Source of the DNA: Odontocerum albicorne
Taxonomy: Eukaryota; Arthropoda; Insecta; Trichoptera; Odontoceridae
Length of the DNA: 64,000 nucleotides
Reading direction: 5' to 3'
Assembly: GCA_949825065.1 (NCBI GenBank)
Contig: OX463848.1
Coordinates: 31,773,491 to 31,837,490, forward strand
Shown in pieces: positions 11,390-22,436 of the stretch. A program made the translations under genes and the position numbers. The notes under the pieces were generated by a model. It was not told the origin of the DNA. It ran no database searches and was given only the letters and a program-made list of their open reading frames with translations. Every line of letters starts with the position of its first letter. Within the stretch, counting starts at the first letter, position 1.

Positions 11390-11650
11390 CGTAATAAAAT
11401 GTGGAAATACGTATCGTGGTGATAAAAGGTAGGTTCATGGAGCTCAAAATTAACACTTGGGAGCTTGTACACGAATATTATCAGGAAGAAGGGCAATTCA
11501 ACTCCGACAATCTTGGTGTTATTGTTTTTATTCAGGGCTGCAGAAAGAAAATCAATACCAAGTTTAGCGAAAATTGCGCTTCGGTATTTGTCACGTGGTT
11601 GTTTGAGTTTGACTCGACGCAAAGTTAACATGCAAATATGGGGTTTCTTG
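11390..11650 (+). pseudogene. possible hAT transposase C-terminal trace
   Basis: In the frame starting at 11465, residues 28-43 read RKSIPSLAKIALRYLS (11546-11593). This resembles the hAT dimerisation-domain signature in which a Phe/Ile-Pro-x-Leu-Ala segment precedes an Ala-Arg-x-Tyr-Leu segment. An adjacent frame upstream ends near an Asp-Asn-Leu where hAT proteins have an Asp-Pro-Leu-x-Trp, suggesting one frameshift. The rest does not match. A 147-codon minus-strand frame (11221-11664) overlaps it and is more likely a shadow. The call rests on one short motif. Confidence 0.35.
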
Positions 11651-11794
11651 AATGAAAGTAGCACGGAATGTGATTATGGGTATACACAGGACGCGAATGA
11701 AATCGCATCAATCAGGTATTATCTATTTTGCATCCTAATGGAAACATGTGACATGATTGATTGTCCGAACACAGAAATGAATGAGTGTAATTAG

Positions 11795-12521
11795 TGAAAA
11801 AACAAAGTAATAACTTTTTAAGTATCCTTAAATGGAGTTCTACAAAGATCAAGACAAATCAATTGATAAAATAAGAAAAAAATACGAAGATACGAACAAA
11901 ATTCAATTTAATCCATAGACAACCTTTAAAGACACTTGTCTTCCTAAACTGACGAGAATACAAATTATCCTGCATTTCCTTCTCTTTGACATAGGAAATC
12001 CAGTTCCGCTAAGAGTTCAATTTGTAAGCCAGTCTGGGCACGGGGTGAAGCTGATCTCTCTTCTGGTTTTGCGCGATGCAGTACGAATTACAAAGCTCAA
12101 AGAGGTCTTTCAACAAAAATTCTAATTTTCTCTGCATGAGACAAAATGCACTCGGATATTTGATTAATTATAAAAATAATTATCCAAATCTATGCGGAAC
12201 GCTTTGAAGTTCGTAAAAAGTTAACAATATTTTGAAATCTAAAAATCGATGTCGTCTAAATATCATGTTATAATTAAGACAGTTTTGATTTGTAACAGGT
12301 ACAATATTATTTTCACTTTTCTAAATAAAATGAGATGCTCGCCGTTATAACTAAATTAAAAAATTGAAACAATTTCTATTTATCCACGCAGTGTTGAAAA
12401 TATAATAGTTTTGATTTTTGAAATGAAAATTTTACAGTTTACGTATTTTTTTTGTCTCCCCAATATGAATAAGTGCAACACCCATTTCAGGATAAATTCA
12501 GCCTGATTATATGAGAAGATG
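11795..12521. other. unassigned DNA with an old repeat trace
   Basis: 11930-12040 shares a diverged block with 7650-7760 (TCTCTTTGACATA then AATTTGTA). Nothing else is recognised. Confidence 0.3.
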
Positions 12522-12632
12522 TAAATAAGTTAAAGAGGCAAAATATATCTATCGTGACATAAAAGTCTGAAGCTCTCTGCTCTCTGCATGTACCGACAGA
12601 GAAATGTTGTGATGGTATGTATGTGTAGATTA
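12522..12632 (+). repeat. LINE-A 3' end only
   Basis: AAAGAGGCAAAATATATCTA, TCGTGACA, GCTCTCTGC and TTGTGATGGTATGTATGTG reproduce the 3' end of LINE-A, including its TATG-type tail. It is a severely 5'-truncated insertion of ~110 bp. Confidence 0.65.
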
Positions 12633-13165
12633 TCTTGCATTTATATTTCAAGTTAAGTCTTTGTTATGCAATTCATAATCTGATTGAAATTCGACATCAA
12701 GAAAGTGGATGAGATACCAAACTTAATCCCTAATCCTCACACGGCATTGTTGTAAGGAAAATATGACTATTACCACGTTCAAAGTTAATCTGAACTTAAA
12801 CTTAAGAAGCAATATAATTTGTGCAAACTGCGGTTTGCATTCTGCATGCAAAGTTTCTAATCTTAAGATAATCAATGGGGGATTAAATTTCATCTCAAGT
12901 ATAAGAGTTGTGTGTATTTGTTTGAACAGCTGCAATGTTTGAAATCAAAACATTGAGAAGCTTTATGGATTCAATGAAAGCTTATAAGTTTGTGTATGTT
13001 ATAAGGGCCAATATATAATATTATACCAAGCGAATAATCGTTACTGGTATCCGCATCTTGAGATATTCAAAAAAAGTGTTGCTATTTGTCCTTGTCTGTA
13101 AGTCTGCATGAGAACGACTGAATACATTTTGATTCTGATTTTTTCATTATATACGAGTACATATA
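12633..13165. other. unassigned DNA
   Basis: Short minus-strand frames at 12723-12935 and 13041-13253 are unrecognised. No window repeat is seen until Rep-C begins. Confidence 0.3.
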
Positions 13166-13345
13166 GTTCACTCTTTGAAAAAGGTTTGAGTATGAATACT
13201 GCATACATACTCGTACACCACACTACACCTAAAGCAGAATGTGTTACTATCATGTATCGGAAAATCTTTTAACGATTCTTTGAAGTTCGTCTTCTCTTGG
13301 TAAGTTTTCTGCAGTTTTCATACAAAAATGTTTTTAAAAATTATT
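13166..13345 (-). repeat. Rep-C segment C
   Basis: ACACCACACTACACCTAAAG, then GTTACTATCATGT, CGTCTTC(T)CTTGGTAAG and TTTTCTGCAGTTTTC are the reverse complement of the segment at 50300-50420 (GAAGATA..., CATGTGATAGTAATAC, GTGTAGTGTAG). Orientation is relative to the composite copies at 32.6 and 51.2 kb. Confidence 0.6.
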
Positions 13346-13350
13346 TAAAA

Positions 13351-13478
13351 GTTAAGGCATTAACACTGTGGAGGTTTAAAGACATTGTATTTTTTTAGCC
13401 AAAAACTGTTTATTCGAATTTATATAACGGTATAACCCAACCGGTTTCAAGGTTTTCACTTCATCATCAGGGAGCACA
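13351..13478 (-). repeat. Penelope-like terminal repeat, copy 2
   Basis: It shares GGCATTAACACTGTGGAGGT, CGGTATAACCC and CCGGTTTCAAGG with the other copies. On the minus strand it reads CCTGATGATGAAGTG, then CCTTGAAACCGG, then GGGTTATACCG. CCGGT and ACCG could form the short stem III of a type I hammerhead. Confidence 0.65.
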
Positions 13479-14298
13479 GACAAGACTGAATTATATTCAA
13501 ATTGGTACTGACCTATACGCGTGTCTAACGGTAGTAATAGTAAAAAATAAGTCGAATACATTTTGATTATTTAACAATTTTTTTTATTAACAGATCTTAT
13601 TTTAGTGTTCGTATGTATAAATAATTACAAATGGACGATGTTTTTTAGCGCGGTTTCGTAATATGATAATAATAAATTAATTCGTTTTGAAATTAAATAA
13701 TAAATACTTCTAGTCCAAGTGCATAGGAGTGCTGTGCAATAAAAATAAAAATTAAACACAATAATATAAATGAAAGAAAAATTACGACATACCTGATTTG
13801 ATTTTTAATATTACACATTCTTAAAGGACATCATCTTATACACCAGGAATGGCGCTAACAGGTCGACCGCGGCCGTTTTCGTAACTGAGGATATTGCGTG
13901 CGACGTTGCTAAATCTCATTACGCGCCTGCACTTGGCAACGCAGTCAATTAGTTGTATTTTTTACTATGTAGATATGTCTACTCCAAATAAATGTATCTA
14001 TGTTATTTAATCTGTTCACCGCGTTAAAAATCAAATTACACGAATCCTGTGCGCGGCACAATTTCGGCGTTTTTTTAATTTCTAAGTTTAAACGCGTATT
14101 TTGTTTAGAACCACTGATATTTGATTACAACACCAAGTAAACATGACACATAAGTAATTTTCTGATAATAAATAATAGTCATTACTCTTAAGGAGACTCG
14201 TAAAATAAAGGAGATAAACTAAACATTACGTAAAATAAACAAAGGAATGCTACGATCAAAGCAATGATTCATTACACTCACCCAATCAAATGCATATA
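13479..14298. other. unassigned DNA with a GC-richer patch
   Basis: 13850-13945 (GCGCTAACAGGTCGACCGCG, GTGCGACGTTGC, CGCGCCTGCACTTGG) has clearly more GC than its surroundings and may be the rim of an old insertion. I see no protein or window repeat. Confidence 0.3.
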
Positions 14299-14360
14299 GC
14301 ACTAGTAATGTTTATTTACGTAAGAGAAACTTAGTAATGTTTTTTTACGTAAGAGAGACT
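14299..14360. repeat. 29-bp direct repeat, two copies
   Basis: TAGTAATGTTTATTTACGTA then AGAGAAACT (14303-14331) is followed immediately by a second copy with two changes (14332-14360). Confidence 0.8.
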
Positions 14361-14721
14361 CATCGCAGGACTCGATCCGCGCGACAGGTCGTTATATGTG
14401 ACGCAATAGCTGGAAATATTGAGAAACCAAAAAAAAATCGGCGCTCTGTTTATTCAACAATATCTCATAAACTAATATATTATTTGACAAGGTTTTCAGA
14501 GATGTCGCTAGAATAAATCAAATGTTTTTAGTTATCTATTGTACAGTAAAACATGGGAAAAATAATTAAAAAATTTAATTATTTTATTTATACCTTTATT
14601 TTTATAAAAAATTGTTTGTAGCAAATTTGCACTATCATGAACATGTCGTACTTTTTACTAATATAGTATAATAGAAATATGTTTAAGAAAATATGTGACA
14701 AAACAAAACAAAAACCTACAA

Positions 14722-16586
14722 TTACTCATGGAATATTTTAAAACAATTTTTGTCTTTTGTTAGACAAAGATGTACTCCGCATTTGCAACATTTGTAATGG
14801 GTAAAACCATTGCAATTGGGCAATTTACACCTTTGTCTAGCATTTGTGTACTTTATCCAATGAGACAATTGATCTCTTCGTATGTTTGTTTGGTGGGGGA
14901 ACATGAGCAGTTGGTCCTCGATGGCGCTTGGCCTCAAGATTCATTTCGACATCAGATGGTCGACCTTTCTTTCTGTCGTGTGACATTCCCATCCAACATA
15001 GACTTTTAGCGAGTGCCAACCGAAACTCCCAAAGGGTCATGTTGGAAACCACACCTTTTTGTTTATTAGCCCGGCAATACAGTAGCCAAGCATTGATTGC
15101 GGTGACATCAATAAGATGGAAAAATATACTAAAATACCACTTTTTTATCTCAATGTTATGTGGTGCCTACCGATATGACTGTCCATCAGATCGACGCCAC
15201 CCATATATTTGTTGTACTCCTTGATAACATAAGGGCAATCAATGTCTATTTTTTCCCTTCACTTCCGATCGAACCTCTTGATCTTTGTTTTAGGAAGTTC
15301 TCCTGTGCAAGTGGAAAGTAATGTGACATACTTATTGTCAAGCCACTGCACATTACTCACTTCTACCCCATCAACATAGGCCACATATTCGTCAGAAGTG
15401 TCTCTAGGTTGTTTTTTCATTTTTGACTTCTCCGTCAATTTACAATTGGGAATCCGATTCCTACGGACTGTTCCTATCATATATATTCCTTGTTTGGCCA
15501 TGTATACAACTAGTGGCAATGATATATAGTAATTGTCGCAATATAATCTGAAATTTTGAATTTTTTCAATTACTCTGGCAAGCCTTACTACAACGTTTCC
15601 AGTAGCACCAAGGTTCGGTTCATTTGAGATTCTTCTGGTGTAGTGATTCTCCGGACCACTAAATATTTCAAAACTGTATGCAAACCCAGAGGCGCCACAT
15701 AAAATGAAAAGTTTAAAACCCCATTTATTAGGTTTGAGGGGCATGTACTGCTTCATAGATGTCTAACTCTCGTTGCACAAATTTGTTCATCAATAGCCAA
15801 ACGAGGTTCTTTGGGGACTGAAGAAAATTTAGTGTTCAATTCATCAACTAGACTCCTCAGTTTCCATAAGTTGTCATATTTTGGATCACTCCTATCCAGC
15901 ATTTTACTGTTATCATTAAAGTGTAATGTGGTTTTCAGCTTTTCAAATGTATTAATTGACATTGCATCTCTAACGTATTTTATTCCTATGTCATCCCTCC
16001 AATAACACCTTGTTCTCGGCAGCGAGACAACAGACATGTATTGGCATATCCCGATAATTTTTTTTATGTCTTTTGTTTCAAAAACAGAAACATTATTTGA
16101 ATTTTTCTGCGTGGCATAAAGATTTGTTTGCTGACAAATAAGTTCAATAAAATTATCGTCAAAAAAATACTTGAAAAAGTCATATGGTGTATCTAATTGC
16201 GAAATCATAAAATCTGGAAGAGCAGATGAACCTTTAAATTGCGAAGCATCTTCATCAATATTTAATTTTTTTTTAGTCCACAATGCTTTTTTTTAAACAA
16301 CTTTATCGTTATTATTAGGAACAATACAAGTGGATTCTTCTTGTCTACAAACATACTCTGTATTTGTGTCTATAGATGTACTCGTAGATGGCATAGGTTC
16401 ATTAGGAGAAACATTTTCTTCATCAATGTATTCAAATGTAACGTCACGCTTTTCCAAAATATCTCCTTCATTGTAATTGTAGTCATCATCTGAATCATTG
16501 TACAACTCATCTTCACTATTGTCATAATTCTCTAATATTTTAAGCAATTCTTCTTCCGTAAGGGGATCTTTGTTTCCTGTAGACAT
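14722..16586 (-). pseudogene. piggyBac-family transposase, broken
   Basis: Cut-and-paste DDD transposase targeting TTAA. Reading order on the minus strand is: acidic N-terminus (16586-16296), a TAA stop in the same frame, then the body (16283 to 15753) ending with IDEQ, whose Asp (15791-15789) is the first catalytic residue. A 2-nt slip then leads to KQYMPLKPNKWGFK (15756-15259), which carries the second Asp in CDNYYIS (15537-15535) and GTVRRNR. After another break comes YNKYMGGVDLMD with the third Asp (15192-15190), then DVTAINAWLLYCR, then 15052-14837. Last is the Cys-rich C-terminal domain CKLPNC...CCKCGVHLC (14937-14722). Domain order and total length (~600 codons) fit the family. At least four stops or frameshifts make it non-functional. 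Start chosen at the ATG at 16586, ahead of the acidic segment. Confidence 0.9.
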
Positions 16587-17057
16587 GCTAAAACGTAAAT
16601 ATGAATAAAATATAAATAAATATATACAAGCAATATGAAAATATAAGATATTATCATGCTATATCGTACATACAAGTACTGTCAATACAAAGTATCACCG
16701 ATGAATAGTGTAGCAAATTTGCAACACAGCTAAATTTGATAATATTTCATAATATTTTTTATTATTACATAAAACCAATTATTGACCATAATAAAACACT
16801 CACCTGGCAATATAGCTATATATTTTTATTTGAAAAGAACGGCTTTTTTCAACTAAAATATGTCTAAGAAACTGGAGTAAACGAAGCGCGTCAATTGTCT
16901 CCCAAATGTCAAAGTAAAATGTAGATTTTGCGGAAACTTGCGCCACTAAAGACGGCTTGTCTAATTTAATAGGTAGATGGGAATGTAACGTATTCAATAC
17001 AATATGAAGATATATCAAATTCAAATATTCTATACAAATATTAGTAGATTTTTCGGT
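16587..17057 (-). other. piggyBac 5' flank (right internal region)
   Basis: Non-coding region between the right terminal repeat and the transposase start. An 88-codon minus frame (16800-17066) runs from the terminal repeat inward, includes LQFLRHILVEKS, and is unrecognised. The GTAGCAAATTTGCAAC motif sits at 16711-16726. The transposase promoter would be expected here. Confidence 0.45.
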
Positions 17058-17091
17058 TTGTAGCAAATATGCTACCCGATGAAATGAAGGG
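17058..17091 (-). repeat. piggyBac right terminal repeat
   Basis: Inverted end with GTAGCATATTTGCTAC (a near-palindrome) just inside CCCTTCATTTCATCGG, directly abutting TTAA at 17092-17095. Confidence 0.7.
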
Positions 17092-17095
17092 TTAA

Positions 17096-18161
17096 TACCT
17101 TTTAAGCGAAGTTAATTCAATACGTAATAAACATTTGATTTAAAGTTAGCCTTTTTTAACATATTTGTTAAGTGTTAAATCCTGCGAATTTGATAGGTAC
17201 GAGTACATCGCGATAGCAAACATATTGGCCACCCCTGTTATACACAATACTAATGCGGATGTAATAAGGTATGAAAGAAATACCTGGTTTTCAATTAACT
17301 GGAATTTAAATTATATTATATATAAAAAATCTACAGTGTTGGTAATGGAGAATACGACATTTAGGCAGCTACCTTTTTTTCAATATGCAATCCACCCAAT
17401 ATAGGAAGATTCTTGCCATCAAATTCAAGTCATTATGTAATTATATGAATATAATAAAACGTTTTTTTAAATTTACAATTCTAGACCATATAAAGTTTCA
17501 ACTGATTAAGCTCCAAAAATTTAACAATCGATCTATAAGTGAAAAGTTCCACGAAGAAAGAAAAAAAACTCAACGTTCACTTGACGCGGTAAAAATATGG
17601 CTTTTAGTAAATCAAATCTGTCACGCAAAGATCAATCGAAAAATACATTTTATATAGTTTCATTATCCATTCCTGGTGTTTTTGTAATGTCACACATTTA
17701 AAAAAAATGTAACAATGCGACCTTTTCATGAGAGAAGAGCGAGGAATAAATAGGGAATAGCTGGTGAAAATGTAAAAAGTATGATGATTAGAGGCTGGAC
17801 ATGATTTTGATATGGATGATGAGATTATGATGCGGTTGCAATTGTATGTGTGATGACTTGGGATTTAAGGATGTGAATGCAGATTGTAAATGTTTTAGCT
17901 GAGTGTTTTGTGATTCATGTTAAAATTATAAAATTAGTAATTAAGGAATTAGATCACATACCTTGTCTTGTGAGTCAGATATCAACATCCAAGAAATGGT
18001 GTTTGTATTTTAAATTTACTCTACATTTCTTCTCCTTTCTTATTTGAAAAGTCTTATTTGAGTTGTAAAATTCAAAGCTATATTTTAGCTGTCGCTTTTT
18101 TCCGGTTAATGTTTGCGGGATATTTAATTTTGACACTAATAATGTTTTCAATATCTCATTT
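17096..18161. other. unassigned DNA
   Basis: Two short plus frames (17165-17404, 17385-17657) are Lys/Ile-rich and unrecognised. 17750-17900 is rich in GAT/ATG words on the plus strand. The 66-codon frame at 18058-18258 crosses the edge of the tandem duplication and is mostly hydrophobic. No gene call is justified. Confidence 0.3.
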
Positions 18162-18635
18162 TCTTTTAATCATTGGTGTATCATTATGCAGGCCATTAAA
18201 ATATTTTATGAAAAGTACTAAAGCGTTGTTTATGCGCTCACTTTTATTGGTAAGTTAAATTTTAAATGAATTCCTTAAAATCATTAAAACGTGATAAAGT
18301 TTTAAATGCACTTGCTTTTAATATATTTAGATACACAAAATTTGCTGGAAATATAAGTAAGAATGGGCTAATGAAAAGGAAGTGCAAAATTTGAGCTAAG
18401 AAATATTTTTTTCATGGCGAATCATTATTGGAGTTTATATACTCTTTTTGTGTAATTAATTTTTCTTCATTACAGACAATTTTTTTTTATTATATATTAT
18501 CAATGCTTTTCAATCGTATTTCTTCTAATTTACAATTATGATATACTCTTTTTGATACTTTCAAAAATTTGTTTTTTTTAATGTTTTTTTTAATGTGATT
18601 TATTTTAAATACACATAAGTTATATTTACATACAT

Positions 18636-19140
18636 ACACGTACTAGTACTTACCATCACACCGTTTCCCTATCGGGGATGGGTAGAAAAAACAGCTCCCG
18701 ACTTTCTTTTCGCGATATTTATATTCGACTTCATCTACACTCGTAAACCTTCTCATACAACTCCTACGATTTATCTAACTTTTACACTTCCTTCTTTCAA
18801 AACATCATTTATTTGATCCAACCATATTTTCTTGGTATTTTATCACGGCTTCCATTCACATTTCAACTTTATACTTGTTTTGTTAATCTTTCTTTATTCA
18901 TTCGTTCTACATGCCTAAATCATATCATAGTAATCTTATTTATCTTGCTCAAGCCTTAAGTTCACATTCATCCCTAATCATTTAATTTCGTTTTCTGTCA
19001 TCCGAAGATATTGACGCCCCATTAATTCTTTTCAGTACACGCATTTCTATAGCATATATTCTGTTCCTTTCAGTCTTTCACCAAGTCCACGTCCCTTTCG
19101 ACACATCAAATTTGGTACTAAAATACTATTGTGGACTATC
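18636..19140 (-). pseudogene. LINE-A fragment in duplication copy 1
   Basis: The left edge TTACATACATACACGTAC, then ACCATCACACCGTTTCCCTA is the reverse complement of the LINE-A 3' end with its tail. Reading leftwards on the minus strand gives the W-L-D-Q motif region and, near 19090, the segment before it. Stops are abundant. It is inactive. Confidence 0.6.
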
Positions 19141-19389
19141 ATGAAAGTTAATTAAATATTTTTATGTTAGTTATACTTCAACTATGGCAGTGTAACTATT
19201 GTTCCCATATTTTAACTGTAACAGCATACAATAATAATGTACGAGTATATGTTGTTAGGCCGAAACAACGCTCGCCATTTTTTTATTGAAAAATAAATTT
19301 ATACCGTAGTTAACTAAAAATTATCTTGAAATCTGTACTTTAATAAATAATACAAAAACACATTCTCACGGTTGAAGAAACACTAATAT

Positions 19390-19750
19390 AAAATCATCTT
19401 CATCATCTGCACAACAACACTGCATGATTCTCTGCCACTTATCTCTCTCAGCAACATCCCTTCCGTCTTCAATTCGTTATACACAGTGAGTGGGAGTTCT
19501 TTCTCTGTCCAACCATCTCAGATGTGCTCTCCACCGGATCGCTGAATAAAGCTTTCCTTATAGGGTCAGTGTCCTGCATGTGGTATTAGTATCTAAAGGC
19601 AGTAAAGATATTTGTATATATTTTTCTACGCTTGCATTGCCATACTATACAAAATGTAGAGTTCTTCGTTTTACCTCTGTGCCATTGTCATAAATTGGAC
19701 CATATATTTTACGAAGAATCTTTCTCCGAAAGGTATCCAAAACTCTATCG
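19390..19750 (-). pseudogene. RTE-like LINE C-terminus (LINE-D) in copy 1
   Basis: From 19745 down, the minus strand reads VLDTFRRKILRKIYGPIYDN, then IRWRAHLRWLDRE and RIEDGRDVAERDKWQRIMQ. This matches the E-R-K-I-L-R-x-I-Y-G-P, R-L-R-W-x-G-H and A-x-D-R-x-x-W order of RTE-like C-termini. One stop and several shifts interrupt it. The duplication edge cuts it at the 5' side. Confidence 0.65.
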
Positions 19751-20226
19751 TCTCTTTTAATCATTGGTGTATCATTATGCAGGCCATTAAAATATTTTAT
19801 GAAAAGTACTAAAGCGTTGTTTATGCGCTCACTTTTATTGGTAAGTTAAATTTTAAATGAATTCCTTAAAATCATTAAAACGTGATAAAGTTTTAAATGC
19901 ACTTGCTTTTAATATATTTAGATACACAAAATTTGCTGGAAATATAAGTAAGAATGGGCTAATGAAAAGGAAGTGCAAAATTTGAGCTAAGAAATATTTT
20001 TTTCATGGCGAATCATTATTGGAGTTTATATACTCTTTTTGTGTAATTAATTTTTCTTCATTACAGACAATTTTTTTTTATTATATATTATCAATGCTTT
20101 TCAATCGTATTTCTTCTAATTTACAATTATGATATACTCTTTTTGATACTTTCAAAAATTTGTTTTTTTTAATGTTTTTTTTAATGTGATTTATTTTAAA
20201 TACACATAAGTTATATTTACATACAT

Positions 20227-20731
20227 ACACGTACTAGTACTTACCATCACACCGTTTCCCTATCGGGGATGGGTAGAAAAAACAGCTCCCGACTTTCTTT
20301 TCGCGATATTTATATTCGACTTCATCTACACTCGTAAACCTTCTCATACAACTCCTACGATTTATCTAACTTTTACACTTCCTTCTTTCAAAACATCATT
20401 TATTTGATCCAACCATATTTTCTTGGTATTTTATCACGGCTTCCATTCACATTTCAACTTTATACTTGTTTTGTTAATCTTTCTTTATTCATTCGTTCTA
20501 CATGCCTAAATCATATCATAGTAATCTTATTTATCTTGCTCAAGCCTTAAGTTCACATTCATCCCTAATCATTTAATTTCGTTTTCTGTCATCCGAAGAT
20601 ATTGACGCCCCATTAATTCTTTTCAGTACACGCATTTCTATAGCATATATTCTGTTCCTTTCAGTCTTTCACCAAGTCCACGTCCCTTTCGACACATCAA
20701 ATTTGGTACTAAAATACTATTGTGGACTATC
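20227..20731 (-). pseudogene. LINE-A fragment in duplication copy 2
   Basis: Same fragment as at 18636-19140, offset by 1591 bp, with the same stops. Confidence 0.6.
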
Positions 20732-20980
20732 ATGAAAGTTAATTAAATATTTTTATGTTAGTTATACTTCAACTATGGCAGTGTAACTATTGTTCCCATA
20801 TTTTAACTGTAACAGCATACAATAATAATGTACGAGTATATGTTGTTAGGCCGAAACAACGCTCGCCATTTTTTTATTGAAAAATAAATTTATACCGTAG
20901 TTAACTAAAAATTATCTTGAAATCTGTACTTTAATAAATAATACAAAAACACATTCTCACGGTTGAAGAAACACTAATAT

Positions 20981-21341
20981 AAAATCATCTTCATCATCTG
21001 CACAACAACACTGCATGATTCTCTGCCACTTATCTCTCTCAGCAACATCCCTTCCGTCTTCAATTCGTTATACACAGTGAGTGGGAGTTCTTTCTCTGTC
21101 CAACCATCTCAGATGTGCTCTCCACCGGATCGCTGAATAAAGCTTTCCTTATAGGGTCAGTGTCCTGCATGTGGTATTAGTATCTAAAGGCAGTAAAGAT
21201 ATTTGTATATATTTTTCTACGCTTGCATTGCCATACTATACAAAATGTAGAGTTCTTCGTTTTACCTCTGTGCCATTGTCATAAATTGGACCATATATTT
21301 TACGAAGAATCTTTCTCCGAAAGGTATCCAAAACTCTATCG
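20981..21341 (-). pseudogene. LINE-D C-terminus in copy 2
   Basis: Same fragment as at 19390-19750, offset by 1591 bp. Confidence 0.65.
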
Positions 21342-21343
21342 TC

Positions 21344-21700
21344 CCGATTTGTAAGTGTCCACTAAAGTAAAATATTTGTTTCTTTGTATTCAAGTACAAA
21401 CCTTCGTGGGCTGTCTCCATTGTATCCCTCGAATCTTCTTAGTGGGATGTCTTCATTGTATCTTTCGAATATATCTGAGAGATATTCCCTCGGAGAAGAG
21501 TAGAACTAGGTAGAAGTAGTATTCATCGAATAAATTAATTATTTCTAATCGATCGAATAAAGCGAAGTATTTTAACAAGGGTTTTGCCATTACTTTTCCT
21601 GTGGCGTGAAATGGTCTGCGTATAAGTGTTAGCGATATGAGTGGCGTATGCGGCTTTAGGAAACACTTGAACAAAACCCTTTTTGGGAGGCCCTATGAAA
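21344..21700. other. unassigned DNA
   Basis: A small imperfect repeat is present: CATTGTATCCCTCGAATCTT and CATTGTATCTTTCGAATATA lie ~40 bp apart. A 73-codon minus frame (21453-21674) is unrecognised. Confidence 0.3.
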
Positions 21701-22015
21701 ATTTGTGATTATATACGAACACTACACATATACATCACACTCCACTTAAAGCCGAATGTATAACTATCACATGTTGTAAGATTTCCCAAGGTTTCTTTGC
21801 TGTTCATCTTTCCTTGGTGAGTTTTCTGCGGTTTCTTTACCAAATATGTTTTTCTTAATATAGAAGTATCTAATCTAATAGTCACAACCACCACAATCTT
21901 ATCCTATTTCTCTAGTTTTATGTAATACATTTTATCTGTCAATAAAAGTGGGTACACATTCCGAGTCAGAGCGTCCTTGAGGACATCATGGTTTATCAAA
22001 ACAATGCTATTTTAA
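21701..22015 (-). repeat. Rep-C composite copy (segments C-B-A, reversed)
   Basis: ACACTACACATATACATCAC, AAAGCCGAATGTAT, TATCACATG, TTCATCTTTCCTTGGTGAG and TTTTCTGCGGTTTCTT are segment C reversed. AATCTAATAGTCACAACCAC is segment B. ATTCCGAGTCAGAGCGTCCT is segment A. This short copy has no internal tandem array, so it shows the basic order of parts. Confidence 0.6.
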
Positions 22016-22371
22016 TTGTCTCTCCCGTACAATTCCCATTCTTGTCGCCATTTTCATTGAGACTTAATTTTTATTCTATTTTTGTTAGTATATCTCAAAT
22101 CTTATTTTCACGCGTTAAATACATGGCTATATATATTGTACAAATAGTAATTATGAAATTAAAACAGAAGGATTGGGAAAAAATCTCATAGCAATAAATA
22201 CATCAGGTGTGTTTGCATGAAATCGTTAAATTAATAAATAACGTGCTTGGACGTTGAGCATCTATCTACCTTTGAATTGATCTGAAAAATAGAGAAATTT
22301 TATGGCGTCTACATGTTATTTACAATATTTAAAAAAAAATATATGTTTATCCCTCAATAATAATGGATTTA

Positions 22372-22436
22372 ACTCCGAATTAAAGCGCCCTTTAATAGAG
22401 TTTGCTTCCTAAACAGTGCTATATAAATTATACTTT
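22372..22436 (-). repeat. Rep-C segment A (isolated)
   Basis: ACTCCGAATTAAAGCGCCCT, then AGAGTTTGCTTCCTAAACAG matches the 63-bp unit at 47440. Confidence 0.45.

Larger units (their letters stand above)
14592..17091 (-). mobile_element. piggyBac-like DNA transposon, degenerate
   Basis: The right end is clear: on the minus strand, TTAA (17095-17092) is followed by CCCTTCATTTCATCGGGTAG, the CCC-start next to TTAA expected of piggyBac ends. The word GTAGCAAATTTGC or a close variant occurs near the right end (17060), between the end and the ORF (16712), and beyond the ORF's 3' side (14618), probably as subterminal repeats. The left end is uncertain. ACCTTTATTTTTAT near 14592, followed by TTTGTAGCAAATTTGC, could be a worn left terminal repeat, but no CCC or perfect TTAA partner remains. 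The transposase inside is broken. Confidence 0.8.
18162..19752. repeat. 1591-bp tandem duplication, copy 1
   Basis: The segment starts TCTTTTAATCATTGGTGTAT and ends AAACTCTATCGTC. It is followed without gap by copy 2. Every line I compared between the copies was identical. The junction has no shared homology beyond a base or two. It contains a LINE-A fragment and another LINE C-terminus, both on the minus strand. Confidence 0.95.
19753..21343. repeat. 1591-bp tandem duplication, copy 2
   Basis: Head-to-tail repeat of 18162-19752 with the same start and end words. After its final ATCGTC the sequence continues CCGATTTGTAAGTG instead of TCTTTTAATC, marking the edge exactly. Near-identity implies a very recent event or an assembly duplication. 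Confidence 0.95.

Noticed and set aside
11221..11664. 147-codon minus-strand frame as a host gene
   Set aside because: Hydrophobic, Phe-rich composition typical of AT bias, no start or splice support, and a better (still weak) hAT match on the opposite strand.
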